Assembly: GCA_900074885.1 (NCBI GenBank)
Contig: FJUW01000006.1
Location: 248,001 to 312,000, forward strand
Reading direction: 5' to 3'
Length of the DNA: 64,000 nucleotides
DNA from: Rhynchosporium graminicola
Taxonomy: Eukaryota; Ascomycota; Leotiomycetes; Helotiales; Ploettnerulaceae
The stretch's first letter is position 1. Each line of letters opens with the position of its first letter. The translations under genes and the position numbers were made by a program. A model generated the notes under the pieces. The model did no database searches. It saw nothing but the letters and a program-made list of their open reading frames with translations, and was not told the origin of the DNA. This document shows positions 31,952-40,674 of this stretch, piece after piece.

Positions 31952-34393
31952 ATGCCACGATCCAAGAAAGCTTCCAGGAGGGGCAACTTTCAGGCTTCCC
32001 GGGGTGGTCGCGGTGGTCGACAGTCCAATGATACTTCATTTATACCATTCAGTGGCACTTCTTCGCCTCGGAAGGCCCATGGTATGCTCCTCGATGCAAT
32101 GTGAAGCACAAGACCTTCGTTAAACATAGATGCAGGTTTCACGCTCCAAGACGAAGCTCGTAACACCGATCGCGGCTCGGCATTCTGGGACAAGAGACTC
32201 AGGGACAGCAAAGTTAGCTTTGTGAGCGCTGGGAAAATCGTGCCAACCGAGCCAGACGAGACCGAGACCGAAACTGCTCTTGCAGAGATGACCCTGGAGT
32301 GCCCGAAGACAAGTGTTAAGGAGACCATGGCAGATGAGGAGCGGGAGCAGGAAGAACAATCATCAGCGGCCGAATGGCATGAAGCTACCCACGAAGAATC
32401 CGCATCCTCATTCGTTAAGACGTCGATCCACGAGGGGACTTTCGATTTCATTGTTGACACTCAAGGTAGCGGACCAGTTCAGACTGGCTTGCCTCCCCCA
32501 ACGGTATACCCAGCTTCACCAACCCCGTCCAACTCCAGCGAAGAAGTCATTCTCTTCCGCGGGCGCGGCCGTGACCCTAGTCAACACCCTGGAAGCTCAA
32601 CAAAGACATCGCAACTTTCCAGAAAGATTCCCAAGAATATCGACGCAAAGATAAGAGTTGTTGAGGATAGGATACACCACCAGACGGAGCTACTTCAGGA
32701 AGTTATTGCCGATACTCGTCCGTCCGTCTCACAACCTTCCACAAAGAACATCCACGAAGCCGATTTTGAGTCAATCCTCCCTCAGAAGTCTAGGCGTCGT
32801 GGCCGTAGAGCAGATGGGCGCGGCCAGAACAAGAATGATGAGCAGTTGGAAGAAGATGCTATAATCGCCGATTATATAAAGAACATGGATGAGGATGATC
32901 CCTTGTTCAAGTCATTCAACCAGCGTGATCTTGGTGGCATGGAAGAAGATACGTGGCAAGACACCGAAGATTCTTCCGGAGAACCCGCTGCGGAGCCAAC
33001 CCGAGCTGGACAAGTAGAATGGAATCGCTCAGATTTTGAAGATTTCGATGACTTGGGCACTTCTGACGCTGTCGTAGGAGAAGTACAGGCTATACTTTCC
33101 AAAAGGGAACGTGTTTCTGGTATTCAGTATCTTGTTGTCTGGGAGGATCAATCTGTTGATGAAGCTCGATGGGTTCCTGTAGCATCTTTGACGAGTTTTA
33201 TCGCGCAGATGTTCATTGAAACCTTTGAAGCTGAGGAGAGGCTTATCGCGGAATTTCAAGGAGATGACGAAGATACCTACGATTCTGATGACAGTCTTGA
33301 GGTTGATGTTGAGATAGAGGACGATGAAGATGATGCCGATCTCATTCAGAGGAAGATTGATAGTATGAACGACGAAAGAATTGCTAGGCTACTTTCAAAG
33401 CAGGAGGAGCTCGGTATGGGTTCTGATCAAATCTTGTTATTTGATGAGGACGAGGATGACGAGGGAGATTTCGTGAAGTCGTCCTTCGGAGCATCCGCGG
33501 CCAAGTTCACAGCACCAAAATCTTCACGCAAGTCCCAGCGAGCCAAGGGTGATTTTCCATCTGCAGTGTTAATGGCCGATGCATACGATGGATTCAATGT
33601 CATGGATTTCGACCGACCCAGCCTGAAAAAGAAGCCAAAAGGTCGCAAGGGCAAGCTTGTACTGGATGATGTGTCTGATTCTGAGCTGGAGGCATCCATG
33701 CGGGCAGCTTGGGACAATGACCGTGAGAAGAAGAAGGAACGAAAGCAAGAGCGCGAGGAACTACGGTCTCAGGGTCTACTTGGCGGTAGAAGTGGCAAGG
33801 TTGATATGAAGCAGAAGTACAAGGAGGGTATGGGCATCTATGCCATCAGAGAGGAAATCAAGAACTTCCTGATCGGAGGCAACACAACGTGAGGATGTGT
33901 TCCATACATGATGATGATACTCAGCTGACTTTTCAGACTCTCTCTTCCTCCTATGGACAAGACCGACCGCAAGGTCGTTCACGAGCTCGCAAACGCCTTC
34001 AACTTGAAGTCCAAGTCTGCCGGCAAAGGCAACAACCGCTTCCCCATTCTCTACAGAAGCACCAGGACCCTCTCCTTCGACGACGCGACTTTCGCCAAGG
34101 CTGATGCGCGTATCTCACGTCGTTTCCTCCCGCGCATGGATGTCAATGGCAAGAGAGACAGTGGTACCAAACGCGCAGCTGGTGTAGGTGGGTTCAATCG
34201 CGCAGCTGTCAGTTATAGAGATGGTGATGTCGTTGGTGGATCTGCTCCTGAGCTTGCTGCTGATAACAGAGGTCGTGCTATGTTGGAGAAGATGGGTTGG
34301 AGCTCAGGCACGGCTTTGGGTGCTCTCAACAACAAGGGAATCATGCTACCTGTTACGCACATCGTGAAAACTACGAAGGCAGGATTGGGATAA
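31952..34393 (+). CDS. SQS1: SQS1-like R3H and G-patch protein with chromo-like segment
   Basis: Fungal Sqs1/Pfa1, a G-patch cofactor of the DEAH helicase Prp43 in splicing and ribosome biogenesis. Three exons: 31952-32081, 32136-33888 and 33937-34393, giving 779 aa. The order is: an Arg/Gly/Ser-rich N-terminus (PRSKKASRRGNFQ), FWDKRLRDSKVSF, acidic low-complexity stretches, a segment at about 358-415 that reads like a chromodomain (YLVVWEDQSVDEARWVPVAS), more acidic repeats, a conserved helix (YKEGMGIYAIREEIKNFLIG), an R3H domain (TDRKVVHELANAFNLKSKS, R..xH present) and a C-terminal G-patch (MLEKMGWSSGTALGALNNKG). The start was placed at MPRSKK, the family-like N-terminus, not at the earlier in-frame ATG (31844). 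The name follows domain order. Function here is inferred from yeast. Confidence 0.93.
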
Positions 34394-34878
34394 TCTGTAG
34401 TTGTGTAGAATATTGAGTTTCTTGTAATTCTAGCTTGGCGTTGAGATTGTTTTGCTATACTACAAAACTTGCTGATTCTCAACGCATTACTAGCATAAAG
34501 ATTTACGATGCAACCATGAGCAAGTGAAGCGTCGGAAAGCACATCTGATATAAATATAGGAGCGAGGTGGACATGGCACGATACAAGTAGAATTTATGCT
34601 ATATCGAACACTAGTCAAGCGTAATGAGATAGGTATGTTTGTTTATGTTTCATTTGTTTGTCTTCTCGATTTCCCTATCCGAAGACTTATTGTACAGCCA
34701 CGCCCCCATAAGCAGACCGTGAAGACATATTGCCCCCATAAAAATCAGACCATCCGTAACGCATTAGAAGAAGAAAAGACCCGAAGACCCCGAAGGAGTT
34801 TGACTTCATCATCCATCTAGATGACCCAAAGCCAAAACAAATCCGACACCTTATGAATACCCAAACTGAAAGAGCCAT
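34394..34878. other. Intergenic, converging 3' ends
   Basis: 3' regions of SQS1 and histone H2B. Nothing else recognised. Confidence 0.6.
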
Positions 34879-35537
34879 CTATTTTGTGGACGAGGAGTAC
34901 TTGGTAACAGCCTTGGTACCTTCCGAAACAGCGTGCTTAGCAAGTTCACCCGGCAGGATCAGGCGGACACTGGGTGCAAGTTAGTGATGAAGAGTGAGCG
35001 CGTTGGAATGCGGAACTTACGAGGTCTGGATTTCGCGGGAAGAGATGGTCGACTTCTTGTTGTATGCAGCCAGCTTGGATGCCTCAGTGGCGACGCGCTC
35101 GAAGATATCTGGAGGCCGAGTTAAAATGCGGGGCGCACGATCGGTATTGGAGAAGCTTACCATTGACAAACGAGTTCAAAATTGACATGGCGCGGTTTGA
35201 GATACCGGTATCTGGGTGAACCTGCTTGAGGACTTGAGTGAAATGTTAGTCAATATTCAAGGTGAAAGACGCGACTTGATGTTGATAGGCAGAGGTGAGC
35301 TGTTCGAGTACGATGTTGTGGTTGAAGACGCGCCCAATATTTGAAGCTAAGCGCGACTTTGAGAGGTCAAAGCATACCTTTGTAGATGTAGGAAGAGTAA
35401 GTCTCCTTCCTGGTCTTTGTGCGCTTCTTCTTCTCTCCAGTTGTCGCTGTCTTCTTTCCGGCCTCCTTCTTCTCAGCTGGAGCCTTGGAAGCAGGTGCCT
35501 TGGCGGCTGGCTTCTTCTCTGCGGCCTTGGGTGCCAT
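34879..35537 (-). CDS. HTB1: Histone H2B
   Basis: Core nucleosome histone. Four exons: 35537-35378, 35232-35161, 35108-35021 and 34969-34879, giving 136 aa, normal length. The basic tail ([20 protein letters not shown]) leads into the conserved fold: [60 protein letters not shown] and [20 protein letters not shown], ending YSSSTK. The lysine in the C-terminal helix (GTKAVTK), ubiquitinated in other species, is present. Intron 1 ends in AAG (TCAAG), forced by YIYK-VLKQVHP. The polyadenylated, intron-bearing arrangement is usual in filamentous fungi. It shares an upstream element with H2A in this window. Confidence 0.98.
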
Positions 35538-35687
35538 TTTGATGATGTTTAGTTGTTTGTTATTGGGGGGGTGTTCAAAGGATGGAGATGTAGATGGTTG
35601 ATTGACGCGAAGTTGAGTGCCGTGGGAGTTGATGTTGCGGATGAGAGAAGTTTTGGAAAGAACGAGAGGAAATGGGGAAGCCGCGAA

Positions 35688-35694
35688 CTTATAG
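35688..35694 (-). promoter_or_regulatory. TATA box of H2B
   Basis: On the minus strand the sequence reads AGAATCTATAAGTTC, about 150 bp before the H2B start codon. The flanking GAATCTATAAG resembles GATTCTATAAAG in front of H2A. Confidence 0.55.
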
Positions 35695-35719
35695 ATTCTA
35701 TCGCGAATGCAGCAGGCAC

Positions 35720-35741
35720 AGATCAACCCCACTAGCGTGAT
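35720..35741 (-). promoter_or_regulatory. Shared histone promoter element, H2B copy
   Basis: A 22-bp block beginning AGATCAAC and ending CTAGCGTGAT (plus-strand reading) lies about 185-205 bp upstream of the H2B start. It matches the block upstream of H2A (40653-40674) at 19 of 22 positions and lies at nearly the same distance from the TATA box. Confidence 0.6.
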
Positions 35742-36555
35742 TTGTTCAGAGACCGAGCTAAGCTCCATCCAGAACCGTCTTCACCAAATTACTTCTGCTA
35801 AGCGCGCAGATCCACAGTTTACGTGGCCCCACATGCACGTGCCTTCCAGGCTCTACAGTGATGTAGTTTCTGAGGTACCTACCAGGCAGAATGGCTGATT
35901 GCAGTCTTGAAATATTCACCACGAACCAATCATGATCATGTGAGGTCGTACAGCCAGGTACTGTTGGAACTTTTGCATTCTACAAGCTGGGTCACTTATC
36001 AGCACGAGCATAGATAATCAACGTAATACAATATGTCTTTGATAAAATAGGTAATGACAGGTTTGAAATCCATTGCCCATCTTTTGGATGGGGACTGTTG
36101 TCAGTCTCCGAGCATTACTTGAAAACCGGCATGTCAACATCTCACCGAAAATTCCCTGACGTCTTTTCTACATCCGCTGTAGCAGAATGAAAAAGGAGAG
36201 GGTTTTGAGTGATAGAAACGTTTGTGACACGAGAAAACATTCCAGCTAGAAGGGCACTCCCTAGGAAGAAGGGCGAACTTGATATCGCCATCACACGGCG
36301 GCCAGAAAACCACTGGCTGAGATGATTTGTCCTAGCCACATATCATCGAAGAACTGGGTTCCCTCCCAATCTTCAGGGTGCGTGGAGAAAGCAGGATCGT
36401 CACCGGGTACCAGCTCTCCTACCGCATCGAATCACCAGTATTCCCAGAAACGTGCGGGCGTTGTGTCATTAATCTATTGTACAATGGATGATGCGAATTA
36501 TATTTTTGAGCACCAAAAAATCGAACAAGAGTCCAAGTCCGTACTTCCATCACAG
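35742..36555. other. Intergenic, H2B upstream / KGD2 downstream
   Basis: Upstream region of H2B and 3' UTR region of KGD2. No supported gene; the open frame 36322-36633 overlaps KGD2 antisense. Confidence 0.6.
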
Positions 36556-37999
36556 CTACAAGAGCATGCGCCGAGGATCCTCAATATACTCCTTGACCTT
36601 CACCAGGAACTGCACAGCTTCCCTACCATCTAAGAGACGATGGTCATATGTAAGGGCCAAGTACATCATGGGACGAATAACAATCTGGCCGTTGACAACA
36701 ACTGGCTTATCCTTAATGGCATGTAGTCCAAGTACAGCTGTCTGAGGGAGGTTGATAATCGGGGTACCCATCAGGGAGCCAAAGACACCACCATTACTGA
36801 TTGTGAAGGTACCGCCAGCCATATCCTCGATCGTCAGCTTGCTTTCACGAGCCTGTAGGAGGATTAGCAAGTATATGATAGAATACACCATATGACCTTA
36901 CCTTCTTGCCTAAGTCTGCGATTGACTTCTCAATACCAACAAGATCCATTGTCTCTGTGTTCCGTACGACTGGAGTGACCAATCCCTTTTCAGTTGCAAC
37001 GGCCACACTGATGTCGACATAGTCCCGGTAAACAATGGTGTCTCCACCATTTGGTCCTTCAATAGAAGCGTTGACGGCAGGAATGTCTCGCATAGCAAGA
37101 ACAGATGCACGTGAGAAGGCGCTCATGAATCCAAGCTTGACCCCAGTCTTTTTCAAAACTTCATCCTTGTACAGTTTTCGAAATTCCATCAGGGATGACA
37201 TATCAACCTCGTTGAAAGTCGTCAAAGAAGCTGCAGTATTTTGCGATTGTTTCAAGCGTTCGGCGATACGTAGGCGCATTCGGTTCATCTTGACCTATAA
37301 AAATTGTCAGCGTTGAAGATGGCTGAAGTGCGAAGCATCCAAAGTTTTTACTCACACGTCTCTCTTCACGGTTCCCAAGGGCTGGCGTGGAGCTTGTCTT
37401 AGAGTCCTTCGACTCGGTCTGTTTTGGGGGAGACTCCTTCTTTGGCTCTGGCTTCTTTTCTTGAGGCGGTGGAGGAGAGCTTGCAGGCTTTGACTCGTCG
37501 TTTTTCGATGGTTCGGGATCAGAAGTTGTTGGTTTCTCCTTGGATGCAGCCTCCTTGGGTTCCGAGCCTGCCTTCTCCTTCTCTCCTCCCTGAGGCGCTC
37601 CTCCAAGCTCCATGCGGACCAAATCCTGTCCAACGGTGACGGTATCCTCCTCATTTGCAAGATACTCCGTTATAGTCCCGGCTTCGGGCGCATTGACTGC
37701 GACGTCAATCTGTGAAGATAATGATTAGTGATAGCAAGTAAAGATCTAGGTTGGATGATGCATACTTTATCAGTCTCAATTGTAGCAATCTCCTCATCCT
37801 GCTCAACGTAGTCACCGATCTGCTTCGACCACTGCTTCAGTGTACCCTCGGATATCGACTCGGCCATCTCTGGCACCTTGACGATTTTGTCTGCATAGGT
37901 GCGAAACTGCTGGGCAACAGCTGGAAAAGGGTGTCGCAGGTGAGGTGTTCGAGACGCACGCAAGAAGCGAGAGGCTACCTGGACTCGCCTTGAAAGCAT
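36556..37999 (-). CDS. KGD2: Dihydrolipoyl succinyltransferase, E2 of 2-oxoglutarate dehydrogenase
   Basis: E2 core of the mitochondrial 2-oxoglutarate dehydrogenase complex in the TCA cycle; transfers succinyl groups to CoA. Four exons: 37999-37766, 37709-37356, 37294-36902 and 36852-36556, giving 425 aa. Residues 1 to about 35 form an Arg-rich mitochondrial presequence ([20 protein letters not shown]). The lipoyl domain follows with lipoylated Lys78 in IATIETDK. A Pro/Lys/Glu-rich linker (about 140-185) takes the place of a peripheral subunit-binding domain, as is usual for KGD2. The catalytic domain begins near [20 protein letters not shown] and ends with active-site H398/D402 in [12 protein letters not shown]. 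Divergent from a complex I subunit gene with 370 bp between start codons. Confidence 0.97.
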
Positions 38000-38369
38000 T
38001 ATGTGATAACAGAGGCTGGAACGATGGGACAGAACAGGACTTGAAGGAAAATAACGGACGTGAGTAAGGGGCAGAAGTTGGTAAAATAAAATCTAAAGCC
38101 CAGGTTCAACGAGCAACAAGTTTCATGGCAGCCTCATTGGCGCTCAAATAGCCGATGCTCCGACATTTCGCGACCCTAGTCAGTGAGCTGGATGTATGTA
38201 TACCTTAGCTAGGGCAGATACACAAACACTACCTGCGAAGCAAGATCACGCAGAGCAGAGGAATACCAGCCACACGAAGGAGGTCTATGATTGAAGGAAT
38301 TGATTCTCATCCGTAGCTGAAGCTGAGCAAAGCGGCTACCGAGGCTGTCCTGAGCAAACCGACCGGAAA
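38000..38369. promoter_or_regulatory. Bidirectional promoter, KGD2 / complex I LYR subunit
   Basis: 370 bp between two divergent start codons of nuclear genes for mitochondrial energy proteins. No canonical TATA box is obvious. Shared control is inferred from layout only. Confidence 0.5.
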
Positions 38370-38921
38370 ATGTCTACGAAACAAGTAGTCTCGTATGACT
38401 CCCCTTCTATGCTCAGTCCTACGGAATGCAATTTGACAATTCTATGCTGACCGTAATATTCTGCAGGTCGCTCTACCGGCGTTCGTTGAAGCTCTCACTC
38501 GACTGGGCCGTTCACAGATACCTATGGAGGGGTCAGGCAATGTATATCAGGTCGTTATTCGAGGCAAATAAGAACATCAAGGATCCTAGACAACAGAGAG
38601 CAAGTTAATCCGGCTGGAGGAGATAGAGCGGGCATTTCTAATTGAGATAACCAGGCATTATTCCAGGAAGCAGAGGCAGAGCTGGAAAAGTGGAAGCATC
38701 CAGATCCATACCATGCCCCAACCGCACCCGGAGGTCAGTCTACCTCGAGAGCGTTGCACTCTCTTTCCTGGAAGGCCATCGCTGATCTTGCTGTATTATT
38801 TAGGATCCAAATTTGAGCGAAACTTGCCTGCTCCTATTTTGACACGTAAGTTTGACGGGAAGCTTTGTTCCTTCTCCAGCACAGCTGACGCGGCATAGCT
38901 CCAACAGAATTCGTCAAGTAA
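38370..38921 (+). CDS. Complex I LYR-motif subunit (NDUFB9/B22-like)
   Basis: Small accessory subunit of mitochondrial NADH:ubiquinone oxidoreductase, LYR family. Five exons: 38370-38392, 38467-38599, 38655-38733, 38804-38845 and 38899-38921, giving 99 aa, much shorter than human NDUFB9 (179 aa). The LYR motif is at residues 10-12 (SSLYRRSLKLSLDWAVHRYL), followed by RSLFEANKNIKDPRQQR, then ALFQEAEAELEKWKHPDPY and APGGSKFERNLPAP, which align with EAEEEFW..HPQPY and PGGTSYER of NDUFB9. The second intron has a GC donor (GCAAGT) and AACCAG acceptor. No GT donor gives the conserved frame. First and last exons are only 23 nt. The multi-exon model was built by hand, so boundaries of the tiny exons are the least certain. 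Confidence 0.88.
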
Positions 38922-39864
38922 CGAAGTTAGTTACCAAGTGTAGTTGATTCGGGCTGAGAATAGGAAGCTTGATTTGGAATCTGGAAATTTGTACATACGT
39001 AGTGGTCACACGAACAATACTTCAGGCACACAATAACCTACCCAGCGCAAATTCCTCATCCTTGGCCCTACCAGCCTATTGCACCTCACTCACACGTTCT
39101 ACTCCTGCACTTTTACGGTCATTTGGCTCGATCGCAGCTAGAAATGGAAGGGAATGGTTTGGGGTATAACATGCAAGATTGTTCATTCCGTATACGCAGA
39201 AGATGTTTATTGAAAGACAATGAAGACCTGGCAACAAGGCTTTACAATAGTGCGTCAAGTGACAGCTTCTGATATTCAGGAACACTGCACATTATCTGAG
39301 GCAGGCGTTTGAAGTCTCCGTGACTTTGGATCTGAGTAGTATATTGAATTGCTGGGCGGGTTTTAGCTATATTGTATACGAATACATTGATACAGCCTAG
39401 TTAGCTGCTTGCGAAAGAGACTTTAGACTAGTCATATTCGAAAGAAATTACTCGTGCGATATAAGAAATAAAAGCAAGAACGATCCTCTTGGTTCAAAGT
39501 CAGCCTTCCGCCGAAATCAATCACGTATAGACAGAATGAATGCGACTACGAAGCTCTAAGTAACAAATCTTATGAAGCAGCAAAGTGTGGGAGACGATTC
39601 TGATATATTTTACCCCGAAGCGCTTGGAACCTGCAAAAGATGATGCGAATCTCACATGTGCAGAGTTAGAAGTAAAGGTATTTGTAGTTTATTGGTTTCT
39701 CATAAGATTGATCTCAATGCAATCCTCATCCATTGCCATGGATTTTAATGTACAACCAGAACGCGAATACGAAAAAATAGCAGCCAATGAAACCAGACCC
39801 ATACGACACCCCATTATCATAAAAAGCAGACCCTCGAGAAACCCGACCAACCTATAATAAAAAC
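38922..39864. other. Intergenic, converging 3' ends
   Basis: 3' regions of the complex I subunit gene and of histone H2A. Open frames up to 90 codons occur but none shows a family signal. Confidence 0.6.
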
Positions 39865-40478
39865 TTATAGCTCTTGGCTAGCGTTCTTTCCACCCTTGGC
39901 GGTCTTCTTTGGCAGTAGGTCTGAAGGGCAATGTTAGCAAATGCTGTGAGAGCGCAAAGGCTGGGGAACGTACTCTGGTGAATATTTGGCAAGACACCAC
40001 CCTGTGCAATTGTTACGTGTCCGAGAAGTTTGTTCAGTTCCTCATCGTTGCGGATGGCGAGCTGGAGATGACGAGGGATAATACGGGTCTTCTTGTTGTC
40101 GCGGGCTGCATTACCAGCTAACTCGAGGATTTCGGCCGCCAGGTATTCGAGAACAGCGGCGAGGTAGACGGGGGCACCTGGAAGACGCGTTAATGAGTTG
40201 GGGACGCGTCGTAAAGTAGAAGCAACTTACCAGCACCAACACGTTGAGCGTAGTTACCCTTTCGGAGAAGACGGTGGACACGTCCAACCGGGAACGCAAG
40301 GCCAGCTTTGGATGACCGACTGCGAATGGAGTTAGCAAAGGTCAAGTGCACTTGGGGTGGGAACGCGAGAGAAAAGAACGCGTGAATACAGGTAAACATG
40401 ATGATTAGGAAGGTGGGATGTTTACCTCTGCGCGTTCTTGCTTCCCGACGCCTTTCCTCCAGATTTACCTCCAGTCAT
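39865..40478 (-). CDS. HTA1: Histone H2A
   Basis: Core nucleosome histone. Four exons: 40478-40426, 40319-40231, 40177-39974 and 39920-39865, giving 133 aa. The N-terminus ([17 protein letters not shown]) and fold are canonical: [60 protein letters not shown], then [20 protein letters not shown]. It ends NASQEL, so the SQ(E/D) phosphorylation site used in the DNA damage response is part of the main H2A, as in other fungi. Same strand as H2B, which lies about 4.3 kb to the left, with KGD2 and the complex I gene between them. It shares an upstream element and TATA context with H2B. Confidence 0.98.
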
Positions 40479-40618
40479 GATGATTGGTTTTTGGGATTTG
40501 GTTGGGAGAGATTATGAAGTGTATTTGTTCAAGTTGTAGATATTGACGTGGTGTGTGGCGGACGGCGACGTTAATGAGGGAAGTAAATGAGGGAGGTGTG
40601 CAACGGGAGAAGGTGCCG

Positions 40619-40626
40619 TCTTTATA
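40619..40626 (-). promoter_or_regulatory. TATA box of H2A
   Basis: Minus-strand reading GATTCTATAAAGACG, about 145 bp before the H2A start codon. Confidence 0.55.
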
Positions 40627-40652
40627 GAATCTACACGTGACGTCTGTAATCC

Positions 40653-40674
40653 AGATCAACTTCCCTAGCGTGAT
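40653..40674 (-). promoter_or_regulatory. Shared histone promoter element, H2A copy
   Basis: A 22-bp block beginning AGATCAAC and ending CTAGCGTGAT (plus-strand reading), about 175-195 bp upstream of H2A. Only three internal positions differ from the H2B copy at 35720-35741. Confidence 0.6.

Noticed and set aside
36322..37639. Plus-strand open frames across KGD2
   Set aside because: Antisense shadows of KGD2 exons and linker.
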